A model generated the notes under the pieces. The model saw only the letters and a list, made by a program, of their open reading frames with translations. It did not search any database and had not been told where the DNA came from. Shown here in pieces: positions 21,701-35,600 of a stretch of 64,000 bases of DNA. This DNA is from Chrysogorgia sp. JL179-B06 (Eukaryota; Cnidaria; Anthozoa; Scleralcyonacea; Chrysogorgiidae), in contig JAYKKM010000180.1 of the NCBI GenBank assembly GCA_035772405.1, positions 841,001 to 905,000 on the forward strand, in the 5' to 3' direction. Position numbers and translations under genes: made by a program. The number at the start of each line of letters is the position of its first letter. The first letter of the stretch is position 1.

Positions 21701-24617
21701 GTCTCCTACTAGACATTTATGGGGAAAAGGCATTGAATGTTTGCGACTGTATATCAACGCGGTGGTTAAAACGCTGACAAGTTCAATCTGAGACCTTGGG
21801 TTATTCACATGTTAGACTTTCACATAGATAACACGTGATCACACGTGTAAAGTCATATATTCGATCGGTTCCAGATTAAAGGATGGCAATGATAGTTTAG
21901 AAGACGGCGAGGGGCATTTGGGAGACAAAAAAGTGGTCACTTTTACATTACCTTTTTATTGCATTTGTCACAGTGATAAGCGTTAGCTCCCTCAAGTAAA
22001 TCTCCTTTTACAAACTGATCAAGGGATTCAATAAGATTTTGATGATTACGAATATCGATAGTTAGAGCGATGAACGGGTCATCTTTCGAATATCTGGGGG
22101 AAAAGAAAGAAATGAAAAATGATTGCGAAATTCATAGCGATATTTGTATAACAGATACATCAGTTGGTGTGATAGTGTGTAGCACGTGTAACGTTTTGAG
22201 CGAAGGCCCTTATACACTACAACACACTATTTCGGCAGTGCACCAATCTTTTAGAACCTTTTATATCACTCAAACAGATATCATAAATTTGAGTCCTTCA
22301 TGCATACAGGGATCGAACCAGTAACCTTCTGATTGCTGGTTAAACACTCTAACCATTGAGCTATTGTGATATTCGTTCTCCATCGAGTCTCGGAGATTTG
22401 TACTCAGCTCCTTGAAATTATTACACTCGTAACTATTGCCAAACGTTCTTATACTACGTCCTGCATTTGGGAGGGACACCGAAGCAGTCATTTCATTGCA
22501 CTCTGTTTTCTTATCAGCCTAGTATCTAAGTCGAGAACCTTGTTGCATATATACTGTGATGAGGCTATTTCATGTTGCGTAATGACGAAACGATAGTTTA
22601 CTAAAATATTTAACAATTATACACCATGAGCCCAGACTTGCTCCAAGTCTGCCTATTTCTAGATTCAAGATGGGGGTTGGTTCGAAGAACTGATGAGAGA
22701 AGCTGGGCAGAGAAGCTGGGCAGGCAGGCGGGCAGGCGCAAGGCATGTAGGTCCGTAGGTGAAGTATATGAGCTGACGGCTATTACTTCATGTACGACGA
22801 GGGCGAATGGCTTTGTTTGCAGAATGTGTAATTTAGGGGCAGATTACATGGAGAGTTTCAGCACTGTTAAACCATAGTTATTAGAGTGGTTATAATTTCA
22901 TGTTACGAGGTTCAAAATATATTAGCATATATTAGCAACAGAACGATAGATGTATTAGTAATAGAACGATAGATATATTAGTAACAGAACGATAGATATG
23001 TTATGTATTACCTCGTTCTTTAAAAGACCCCGCTTTAAATTTCTATTTTTATTCAGTAAGTTAAGCGGGGTTTTTAAAAGAACGAGGTGTAATACATAAC
23101 ATATCTATCGTTCTATTGCTAATATATGATAATATATTTGGAATCTCGTAATATGAAATTATAACCGGGGTGGTTTGGAAGCTCGATTGTCTTTCAAGAT
23201 GACGCAATGTTCATGTTATTGTATTGGAGAAAGTTGTTATTGGTTGGAGAAAGGAAATTCTATGGACACGTGACGGCGAAGGACTCACAACACGTGACGA
23301 TGAAGGACAACGATTAAACTACGATAATTAAATCCGAACGTTGTTATTGGATAACTGCTTCATTATACAGAAAATACAATACGTTCAGTGACCGCGAAAG
23401 TGAACAACAACATAGAACAATGACTTTTGTAGACCTTCTAAACCATGCCTTCTACTAACTATGGTTAAACGGGATGAAATTTCATCACGGGCTTCTGATA
23501 AAAACCTTGTTAAACGGAGTTCACGATTACATGAAGAAAATTTCATCCTGGTCAACTGGGATGAACCATCTCATGTAATCGGCATGAAATTTCAGCTCGG
23601 GGTTGAAATCATGGAAATCTGGACTTGAGCGTTAGTACTAAAGTATCCAAAAACAAACATGGCGGCCAATAGTGAAGAATATGAAGTGAATAATATGCCA
23701 AAAAAAAGAAAACCAAACAAGTAGATTTCCTTGGAATCAGGAGTAAACTGTTCAATGTTATTCAAAATGGAGTATAGAACAACAGTGATTTTCAGCGGAA
23801 AAGTGAAGCAGTCCAAACTACAAAAAATATTAAGACTGCCATCGTAAGCGGGCTGAAATTTCTGCCCGGGGTTGAAACTCTCTATGTAATAATTGGCCCT
23901 TAACGTACCTCAAACTCAGCCTTTTGAACTCTTTTCAATTTCGTTTTATCGTTGTAGGCTATCAATAGAATTCAAAGGCCGAGTTTGACGTCAGGTGCGG
24001 AAAATGATGCACCCTTTTTCCTGAGCTGGGAAAAACATATTGAGACAATATGCAAGAAGGCAAGTGCTGGTATTGGGGCTATCAGACGTGTTAAGCCTTA
24101 TGTTCCTGCTAATACACTACAAACTATATACAAAGCTCTAGTACAGCCTTACTTTGATTACTGTTCCCCCTTATGGGACAACTGCGGTAAATTGCTCCAA
24201 GATAAATTACAAAAATTTCAATCTCGCGCGGCAAGAGTAATTACGGGAGCCACTTATGACCTTAGGTCAGTCGATGTTCTTGACACCCTATCATGGGAAA
24301 CGTTGGATGTAAAGCGATTTTATACAAAGTCTGCTTTTATCTACAAAATACTCAATGACCACACTGCCCCGGGTCTAAAACAATCCTTTTGTAAAAGGAG
24401 AGTTTCACAAGATACATATAACCTAAGAAATAGTGATACTGATCTAACACTTCCGAAGCCCAGAACTGAATTTTTAAAGAAATGTTTTAAATATAGTGGT
24501 GCCATGGTGTGGAATGATCTTTCGCAGGAAGCTAAATTGGCCGATACGATTGATTGTTTTAAGAGGAAGATACGCCCGACTTAAAATATGATACTGTGAT
24601 CAAACCTACTTCTTGTA

Positions 24618-24648
<31 letters not shown>

Positions 24649-26601
24649 TTAATTTCTTTCAGTATTTTAATGACTTATATTTTATTCATATGCCCATATT
24701 ACTTGTACATAATTATAATATAACTTTCGTGTGTTAATTTTATTCTTATTTGCATGTATGTATATATAAAATAGTGTGACGCCCCTCGTGGAAATCAGCT
24801 AGTGTTGACGAGGCTAGCGTGTTTAAATAAAGTTTTACCTTTACCCTATATTTATTATAAGGAACTATAATTGTTTTACTATATATAGCCCAAACATCTA
24901 TGATAAAATAATTGATTTATTTCGTCAATAAAATACTAGGGAATAACAAACTGCCGCCTTATAATGGTTATGTCATGCGCAAGAGTGATTGTTATACAAA
25001 ATATAAAAGATACATTAACTACGTTTATTGGGTGAAACGTTAAATAAGACGGTTAGAACTACGGCATAAGGAAAGCTTACCTGTGGGGACAACCTTTACA
25101 TAATTTCTGATCAGCAAACGTTCCTCCAAGTATTTTAATAAGAAGTGGATCGTGTCCTAAAGCTTTAAAACCTTCATCTAAATTGTCGATTAAACTGTTG
25201 AAGAACTCAAGAGCATCATGTTGTTCACGAAGATTAACAGGTTCACCTTGATATCTGCAGAAAACAATAATATAATATTAAACCACACCACACCACACCA
25301 TCACCATTACAACCATCCATCCTGATCCTCATGATCACTACCAGAACACCATTACAACAATCATCACCATTATCACCATCATATCATCACAGCAACCACC
25401 ATCACCATTATCACAGGTGCACCACTAATAATAATGGAAACTTTATTTAAATCTTGTGTTATATATACAATTATAAATCTCGCTCAATGAGGTAATTTAC
25501 AATTGACTACTTGAACCACTATAAACTATCAATTAAAGATTATACAAATGAAAATATGAATATATACGTCTATTTTAAAAGTTCATTAATTCAGGATTTG
25601 TCCATTCTTTGTTTCTACAGCAGAAAATATAATATGTTGTTCTAATGGCGATAGATATTATTTTTTTAATGCAGTAGTTTTGGTGTTTCTTATCAAGACC
25701 TACATCACTATAATAATAATAATAATAATAATAAAAATAATAATAATAATAATTAGAATAATAATAATATAATAATAATAATAATAATATAATATAATAT
25801 AATAAAAAAAAAACAATAATAATAATAAATATAATAATATAATTAAATATAATATATTAATATAATATTATTAATAATTAGAATCACCGTTGTGCAGGCT
25901 CTGTGGAGAAAAGGGAGAAAGCGTGGGACACTTAATCAGTGAATGTACATAGCTAGCTCAAAGAGAGTACAAACGACGCCATGACAATGTTGCAAGGATT
26001 ATTCATTGGACATGACTATGTGGAAGATATTACTACTACAAGTATACGCTACTTGGAACAGCAAGGATTCTACGAAAAACATTAGAAAACTAAACCCAGT
26101 GTCACCTTAGTCTACTGGGTGTAGACAGCTGGCACTGACAAACACCAACCGAACATCAAGTTGTGCGAAGTAATAATAATAATATGTGCGAAGTAATAAT
26201 AATAATGGGAACTTTATTCATTTATGATTAACGTATACTACAGTGATAAACCTCTCTTTTACAGGTAGTTTACCAATGTCTACTTGAATTAACACTATAT
26301 GGTATAAAAATATTAGTATGACATTAAAGTCGGGTCATAGTACGATGTCCTTATGCAAGTGTTCATAATTTTCTGAGTATAGTACTTTCTACATCGTTCG
26401 TCAAATTTCAGGTCTTTCAGCATTTCAATAAAGTCTACGGATTAAAAACTCCAAGCGAACTTATAAATTTCACTTTTTCATAATTTTTGTGCTGTTCGTT
26501 AATAAGTTCAAAATATTTTTGTCTCTTACGGGTTGCATTAGTAAGAAGATTAGATTCAAATCCAACAGTCAGTTCGAGTATGTAGATGTATAATAATAAT
26601 G

Positions 26602-26672
<71 letters not shown>

Positions 26673-29600
26673 TAATGACTTTATTACAGTATATCACAAA
26701 AACGTGGCTCTTAATAAACCTGTAAATATTAATTATAACACTATATAAACCTATATGACTTAATAATATATCACCTATACATAAATGTACTATATATAAA
26801 TTAGACAAAAAATAAAAATTTACGCACTATTTAGTCTTTCATTTGCAATGCAAAAGTAGTGTGCTTTGGCAGTACGCTTAAAGTCATTAAAGACACGACA
26901 CTCTTATGTTGAAAGGTAAACCATTGAATACATCTACAGCACTGACCTAGATATGGCCTAGATTTAGTTTCTGTGGACGATCTCAGTGTTCTCACAGGAA
27001 TGTACCGCTCCAACTGCAGGTATGCAGGCCACTGACTAAAATACAAAAGGCTTTAAAAACAGCTTGCGACAAGTGAAAGTCTCTCCGTTCTGAGACTGGA
27101 AGCTACCCTAATTTCAAGACATCCAATTCAGTGGCATATCCTCCAACTACAAAACCAGCAGCTGCACGCTGGACGGGCTGAAGGCGTTTTACAAGATATG
27201 GAGGAATTGGACGACTCACAATATCTTTATAATCGATTTTCGATAGTACTAAACACTCAGATAATTGCTTCCTGATGTTATAAGGGGCTAGATGTTTAAG
27301 CTTTCTAATTACAGACAAAGTTTTGTAGCAGTTAGATATTTTTGAACTTATCTCGTCAATCCATGTTAAATTTTGATGTACTTGAGTGCGCAGTAGACGA
27401 GCACCATCAACTCGCTCCAGGTAATTTCCACTCGCACAAAGGTCAATTGAAAAGTCATTAAGCTGATGCACTCGTGCAAGCTGCGAAGTCGAAAACAGAG
27501 TCACTTTTGTTTTTCCAGGATTAAGTGCAAGATTACATTCCAGAGACCAAGAAGACAGGTTGTTAAGAGCGAATTGTAGTTCCGATTGACACAGTTGAAG
27601 ATCAGATGGCTTACAGTGACGATAAAAAGTAGTGTCATCTGCATATTGGTGACAAGCAACTCCCGGAGGCAACACATATTTACGTACAAATTAAACAAAA
27701 CTGGACCTAAAATGGATCCCTGTGGCACTCCGGAGGTCACACCAATACGATCAGAAGAACGATCATCCACTTGAACATACTGATTTCTGTCTGTCAAAGA
27801 ACTTATTATCCATTTCAGGGATGTCTTAGAAAATCCTAAGCGATGTAACTTGGACAACACGGTTTGGTAAGCCACTGTGTCAAACGCTTTTGAAAAATCA
27901 GCTAGAACCGCAATGGTAACTTCGCCTTTTTCATAGCCTTAAGAATATCATCCCTGATGGCTAACATGGTGGTGGTGGTGGAATGGCCTCGGCTATATAT
28001 GCACTATTGTTGGGATTAAAAACAGCGTTATTTGCAAGTAATCTGCCATTTGGCGTATTATCAAAGGTCTACGAGAGACTTGCACTACAGGTAAGATTGT
28101 GATTGGACGATAATCGTCGTTTTCTCGAGGAACATCAACTTTAGGATTTGGACTAATACGGGCAGTTTTCCACAACAACGGAAACTTTTGTTTTAAAATA
28201 CAATTGTTAATGATAAGGGGGATGCTAGATGATCTGCGACAAGCTTGATAAATTTACATGGGATGTTATCGGGACCAGTAGAGAAGTCGGATCTAAGGCA
28301 TTTAATATCTCAAGACCTCATTATAAGTGACTTGGTGGAATTGGAATGGCGTGCTCGAATCTGGTCGTAACGAGTCAAGAAGTAGATATAAATCGTCACT
28401 CCCTAGTGGCGAAGAAGTGGCCACACGTTCTACTGTTGAGGCAAAATGTCTGTTTAAGTCATCAGGATTTATTCGCAAAGGTTGAGGACTGGGATACAGT
28501 ATACGATGAATGGTCTTCCTGCATACGTCCTTGAGTCTCTTCGACGACAGAGCTTTCTTTGTGAATGCTCTTTTTCCTTTTTATAACCTTTTTTAACTGG
28601 TTTTGTGTATTCCAAAATGTATTCCAATTGTCTTCATTGAATGGGCATTTATGTGCTTCATGGCGACTCTGCTTGTACTTTTCCTGAAGTGTGAATAGCG
28701 GTATCTTTCATCCAAGGCGCAGGCGACCTTGTTAACCTTGTTCGTTTAAGGGGAGCATGCTTATCCAAACATTCACTGATTAGGCTGTTAGAACACTTAT
28801 TTGATCATTGGGAACGCATAGATGAGCTGAAAAGGCAGTTTAGAAAAATCCCCAATAAATGCGGTTTTTCACAAAACTGTTTTTCATTTCTAAGACATTT
28901 ATATCTTGGTGCACAACGGATGACCCGTGCATTGACAGTAATGTATAAGGTGCATCGTGATCGCTGATCAACGGACATGGTAAAACATCTGTATGTGTAA
29001 CATTTTTGGTTAGATTAGTGATAAAATTATCTATAAGCGTAGTGCCACTTTGTAGTTCTTGTTGCTTTGGTAACCAACTGTTTTAAGCTGAAAGATTGCA
29101 ATAGTTCATTGTATCTTCGGGTATTAGGTTTGTGCGGTTTAAGTAGCTCAATACTGACATCGCCCGTTATTAATAGCATTTCATCCCAAGAAACAGTGCA
29201 TGAGATCACTCAACAAATCTTCAAAGTCTTGCAGCCAGTCCAGGAAATTCATCTGACTCTCGGAGCGATAAAGTGTGATTAACAGCTTGTTATTTCTATT
29301 ACGTCCTGGTATTTCAATCCAGAAGTGTTCTAGATTTGAATAACGAGCTTCGATATCTTTTCTCCTTTTAAATTTCACCGATTCTTTTAAATACACACCA
29401 ACTCCGCCCCCTCTTATACTATCCTATTCTTGACTTGCAACCAATCCCTTGAGACTCCGAAGACAAAGGGTTGGTGGCCATGTTGGTGCCACAAACAAAA
29501 GTTAATGATATTCTTTTGTTTAAGTTCCACCAACATGGCTGCCGTGACGTAACGTATACAAGTCGTCAATTGCGGAAGCGTGGCAATACCCAGGAATAGT

Positions 29601-32600
29601 TAAATACTGAAGCAACAAATCATTATCTTTAAATCACATTTCGCTGATAGTGATGATGTCAAACGGATATTGTCTGAGAGTTGTTAACAAGCCGTCGAAT
29701 GTTGATACCATGCTTTGCGTATTTATATATTTATGTGCATAATTTTTAACTGCGTTTCTTTGTTGGCTAATGCTTGAAGATGGATATCAGGTCAGGCGTA
29801 TTGTTAATATTTTCATTGTCCTTATGGTGTGAAATCTCGTTGTCCGATATGCATGGTAGTTCATCCATATAAAATGGTAGAACACTAAGTGTACACTGGG
29901 GCCAAATCCATTCTTTCGGCGTGATAGCAGACACAGATTTCATGCTAATAAGCTTTGCACATTTTACATGAGTAAAATGAAAACATATGGTGCAAACGCA
30001 GCGCTTTTGATTTTTTGCCACAACTTTCTTACATTCTGTACATCTAGGTGCGACATGCTTTCTATTTTGAGTGGAGACTGAATTGGTCTCAGGCCCTGGA
30101 TCCACTTCCACATCGCCACTTTTAATTAATAGCCGAAATGTTGCTGTGCATGGTATTGGTGTAGTACGCAATTATTTTAAACGACCAATTTCTCCGTCCT
30201 TTTCGGGTGTTGAAACTGAGCTTGTATGTAACAGAGTTAAATCAGATCTTATCTGTTTAGGTGGTGTGCCAATGAACATGAGTTCGTCGTTGTAGATCGA
30301 TTTGTTTTCAAAGTAAATACTTGGTACATTCCAGTGATCAGATTTGATTACGAATCCATAAATGGTCGATTGCCTAGTCCCAAGAAAGTCGGTTTGACCC
30401 GAATTCGCCGCGCATTTTCCGAAGATATAAGCCCACGGAGGTTACAATCAGTCCTTATGTATCCAGTAAAGATTATTTCTTCACTGTTCGGTCTCAAAAG
30501 GAGACAAAATTACAACCAAAACATGGATCTCCAAGGAAGCAGCTTGCCAAGCAACATAATTTATTCATTTTGAATAAATGAAAAACCACTACCTCATGAT
30601 CACCAACCACACACCACACTACAATCACCATCAACACTGTCAGAACAATACCAACCATCATCATCACCTGATACATTATCACCACCACTACAACAATCAC
30701 CATCAACAAAATCACCATCAACAAAATCATCATCAACAAAATCATCACCATCATCGTGATCACCATCATCAATAAAACCAACGCATATTTAACATTATTT
30801 ACACTTACTTAAACGTCTTCCACAAGCCTTGGGGAACATGATATTGTAACTGGCTTTCACTGAGGTGACCAAATATGAATTGCAATTGTTTTAAAATACT
30901 TGTTTGATACTTGAGGTTGTTCTTCGCTTCTTTTTCTTTATTTTTTTCTCGCTCACTGTCTTTGCAGTCCTCCGACTGATACCCAGTGTCAACTGTACTC
31001 TCACTCTCAGCCTTCTCATCTTCGTTTAAATATTCTTCATCTTCCAAGCTCAATGTTTCTTCCACAGCTAGAACACCTTCACGGACTTTGGGAATCATAA
31101 ACAACTAAAAGAAAAAGATAATTTAACACAGAAAGTTTGTACAATGTTTGTAGTTTAGTGTTGCGCTACTTAAGGTACGTTTACACACTGCCAGTAATCT
31201 GGACGATTTCGTATCTTGGCATATGTTATATAATCACGTAAGCAACGATAAGCATTCATGAGCAATACATGTAGCACTGTGTCTGGTTGCTATTAATAGC
31301 TCAAGAAAATGCGGACAAACAAACCAAATTTGACTCACAAATGATTGCAAACGAGCTATTTCTTTTGTTATGGCCGCAAGAATTATGGGTAAATGCGGAC
31401 AAACATGGCTACTGACGTCATCTCCTGAAAGTGCTATAATAAAATAACATGTACACAACAAGTGCTCTGTTGGTCAATACCCGTGTTTGGAGCAAAGTAT
31501 CCAAACACGGGAATTTTTAATTTTTGAGGTCTTGTACACACAAAAAGCAAATCATGCCGGCCTGAATCCAAAAAAAGTTTTTGTGGGTACCGAGATATCT
31601 TAACTTCATGTGAGCAGTGAAGATATCATTTTTATTTTCACTGTGAAGTTATCATTGGCTATTTCATCAATTTCAATATAATAAATAGAACATTACATGA
31701 TCGGTTGGAAATACGAATTTTATCTTCTCGTGATGATGATATTTCTCAATCGTTTGCTTCGCTAACTCGTGAGAGATATTACCAATACTCGAAGATAAAA
31801 TTCGTATCTCCGCACAGTCAAGCGGCTGTAGTTTTTGGATTAAACCCCGTTTGTCAACATCACGTCCACGGGACTAATTTCGTTGTCCATATATTTGAAA
31901 ATTGTAATGGGCAATATCATATATGATTACTTGTTTATTATATGCATGACAAAATTTGATCCGCCATTTTGTTTAACGCAGCAATTTTGTCATGCATATA
32001 ATAAATAGAACTACATTACACTTAAAAAAATATGAATTTTATGTTCGCGTTTGTCACTTGAACCCAAAATTCATATCTTCTCATCACCGTGTAATATCTC
32101 CTTTATATGCCGTATACGAGGCAAATATGAACATACTTGTTGGATAACTGAATTCATGTAACATGTTGCGCCTGCATTTTTCAATCCAACAAAACCTCTG
32201 ACTGGTCGAGGACCAATTGGAGGGGTGTACTCCCATTCCAACAACGGCATTTCGTTACCTGTAAAGAAAAGACACGAGAAAATATAGTGTGTGCAAGAAA
32301 AAGTAGCGAACAAGAAAATACTAAATTTTACAACAATTTTAAGGGTGGTAATAATATGGAATGTTATAATGTTGTTGGCGATTATCGTGAGTAAATTTCA
32401 TATTTTATACAATGGCGCACACTCATATCGATGGACAATATTGTTGTTTGTGGTCGAGGGAGTGAAACAGTTTTGGTACATTCCAAGTTGTATTGCAACT
32501 TATCCATCAGGAACGGGGAATGGAAAGGTAAGACAGGTATAAGGGGGATGGAAAGGACAGCGAAGTGACAATTTAAAAACAATGAAAATGAATAAAAAGG

Positions 32601-35600
32601 AAACACAATCAAAAGAATAGAAATGAAACAAAAGGGTAGGGAAGAAGAGGGGACATGAAGTGGATGAGAATGAAATTAAGAAAAGGGGGGCCGTGGGGAA
32701 AGGACAAAAAGTTTCAAGACAAAACAAATATAAATATCATAATTAACTTGGAAGACACACGCGCCATGATTTTTCTCCGAACAATCAACGTTATCCTTTT
32801 TGTTTGGTTGATTCTTCGCGGGGTTCGTCATACTGAGGAAACCTTGTTACGTATCGCAACGAATCTCTTCTTTTTTTAAATTGATAGTTTTTTGTTCATA
32901 GTGGTATAATATATGTAGTAGACTGTAATTAGTTTTTATAAGTAACAGAATATATTGTTGTAAGAGCATTGAGACTATTGTATAATGCTCCTAATACGTC
33001 TTTATTATTATTATTATTATTATAAGTAAGAGCAAGGTCTCGAAACCCTGGCTATCCCTCAGGAACATACCCGAGTAATATAGTTCTGTTAAGACATTGT
33101 TTACATATTGCAGGTTCTCGATACATCCAGCACACAACGAGACCAACAACTCGAATGCAGCTACCAGTGTTGGTGAAGTGTTACACACAGCAATCACCGG
33201 TTTATCCCAAACATCTGAATAATTATTAAAACAGCACATGTTAAACATTTATGAAATAGATACAATATAAACGGACAATTGTATTACAAGGCGAGCCATT
33301 GTAAATCCCATGTATTTTGGACGCGAAAAACATTTTTTTGATGATATAAGCTTGACAATCGTCCTCCAAGCTCTCCCACATTCACTACGGCAGTGTATCT
33401 ATTAACACAATATTGTATTAAAGAAATACCTAATGGTTTTCCGTGTTTGGATACTCTGATCCAAACACGCGGGATGTTGCGAGACTTGAGAAAAGCGTAG
33501 AAAAACACGAGCCGCTAGGCGAGTGTTTTTAGCTTTTCGAAAGTCGAGCAACATCCCAAGTGTTTGGATCAGAGTATCCAAACACGGAAAACCATTAGGT
33601 ATTTCTTTTATAAAATAACCACAGAGAAATATCACTAAAAGTTATTAATATAATTAGATCAACATTGCAATTCTCCCAAAAACCGTTAACTACCAATCAG
33701 GGCAGGTCTTTCATGTTCTTCTAAGCTAATTGGCCAATCATGGATGGTTTTCTATTATGATTTATGATGCTGACGACAGCAGACAGCCAAAAATAAGTTT
33801 GAAGGGTAAAAACATCAGGAAAACATGCTTAGAAAGATGAAAAAGATATTTCCAGATGGATTTAATCGCGAAAATATGCCGTTTAACTTTATGTTGGATT
33901 GCTGCAGATGTAAAGTGATGTTGTGAGTTTGCCTAGCCTTCATATTCTACAACACAGAATCTTTTTTGTGGTTTTCTCTCACTGTCGAAGTGTTGTTCGG
34001 TGATTTTTTTGTTGGCTACAAGAACAAAATGAATAGTTTCTTCGTGAAACATTTTACACCTTTTCCATGTTCTCTTGGTGGACTATATCTATAAAAGTGT
34101 TGTGTTTTTGGGTTTTATTGAAACTTTCAATGAGGTAAACGTCGCCCTCACAAATTATATGGAAATTCTCGTTCGCTTTTAGCGTTGCTTTGTCCACTTT
34201 AAATGCTTATAATTTCGGCCTATTTTTGAAAAATCTTGTGAAAATTAACAGGGAAGATTGCTATATTTTATTTATAGTTATTGTGCATATGTATAGAATG
34301 TTAATAAATGTTTAAAAACGATGATGGGTCGGCGTGATTTGCTTTTCGACCTCAAAATTACCGTGTTTGGATACTCTTATCCAAACACGCGTATTGACCA
34401 ATCAGAACACGCGTAGCTCACTTGTTATTTTATAAATCTTACTGAAAGGTACTTATAGTACGTATTCCGTATAAGGAACAGCAAAGTTACTAGGGACAAG
34501 AGGTAAAAACAGTACATCCTAAATCCTAATCCTAAACCTAAATAACCCTAAACCTAAATCCTGATCCTAAACAATAAGCCCTAAACCTAAAACCCATTAT
34601 TTTTTTTATTTGTTCAATATTATAGACTAATGTAGGAGATGCGTAGAACAATGGGCAATGACAGGGCAATGTATTTGCTCGGCAGGGGGAATGTATTTGC
34701 TCGTTAGGGGAATGTATTTGCTCGTTAGGGGGAATGTATTTGCTCGTTAGGGGGAATGTGTTTGCTCGTTAGGGGGAATGTATTTGCTCGTTAGGGGGAA
34801 TGTATTTGCTCGTTAGGGGGAATGTATTTGCTCGTTAGGGGGCATGTATTTGCTCGTTAGGGGAATGTATTTGCTCGTTAGGGGAATGTATTTGCTCGTT
34901 AGGGGAATGTATTTGCTCGTTAGGGGGAATGTATTTGTTCGTTAGGGGAATGTACAGTATTTGCTCGTCAGGGCAATGTATTTGCTCGTTAGGGCAATGT
35001 ATTTGCTCGTTAGGGCAATGTATTTGCTCGTTAGGGGGAATGTATTTGCTCGTTAGGGGAATGTATTTGCTCGTTAGGGGGATTGTATTTGCTCGTTAGG
35101 GGGAATGTATTTGCTCGTTAGGGGAATGTATTTGCTCGTTAGGGGAATGTATTTGCTCGTTAGGGGAATGTATTTGCTCTTCAAGGCAATGTATTCGCTC
35201 GTCAGGGCAATTTATTTGCTCGTCAGGGCAATGAATTTGCTCGTCAGGGCAATGAATTTGCTCGTCATGGCAATGTATTTGCTCGTCAGGGCAATGTATT
35301 TGCTCGTCAGGGCAATGTATTTGCTCGTCATGGCAATGTATTTGCTCGTCATGGCAATGTATTTGCTCGTCAGGGCAATGTATTTGCTCGTCAGGGCAAT
35401 GTATTTGCTCGTCAGGGCAATGTATTTGCTCGTCAGGGCAATGTATTTGCTCGTCAGGGCAATGTATTTGCTCGTCATGGCAATGTATTTGCTCGTCAGG
35501 GCAATGTATTTGCTCGTCATGAGGGCAATGTATTTGCTCTTCCTTATATTACATTCTGGGAAATACAGATGAGCTCACTTGCAATACGAATACATCTAAA

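Larger units (their letters stand above)
22832..23903. mobile_element. Foldback containing other foldbacks
   Basis: Outer arms GGGGCAGATTACATGGAGAG (22838) and CTCTCTATGTAATAATTGGC (23878). Inside lie a palindrome (22886-23166), a MITE copy (23162-23466) and further ACATG/CATGTAATC repeats around 23540-23580. Related arms occur at 56563-56845. Confidence 0.6.
26676..30380 (-). mobile_element. CR1-like non-LTR retrotransposon, nearly full length, broken
   Basis: Order on the minus strand: N-terminal region with 2A-like motif and PHD finger (30380-29767), endonuclease (29440-29027), linker, reverse transcriptase (28178-27103) and a 3' UTR ending in AATAAAGTCATTATT and the (ATT)n tail. Several frameshifts and stops and a MITE within the endonuclease make it inactive. 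It sits in the USP9X intron between exons m and n, in the same orientation as the gene. Confidence 0.85.

Noticed and set aside
21416..21791. Three overlapping plus frames of 75-123 codons
   Set aside because: All lie in the foldback 21081-21697 and have no domain; overlapping frames of this kind come from the inverted CACACG repeats.
30494..30781. Met/Val/Leu-rich and His/Asn-rich frames beside exon m
   Set aside because: Cryptic ATC/ACC simple repeat; translations of low complexity on both strands.
35105..35572. 155-codon plus frame (MYLLVRG repeats) and 102-codon minus frame
   Set aside because: Both arise from the 21-bp minisatellite, whose unit is a multiple of 3 without stops.
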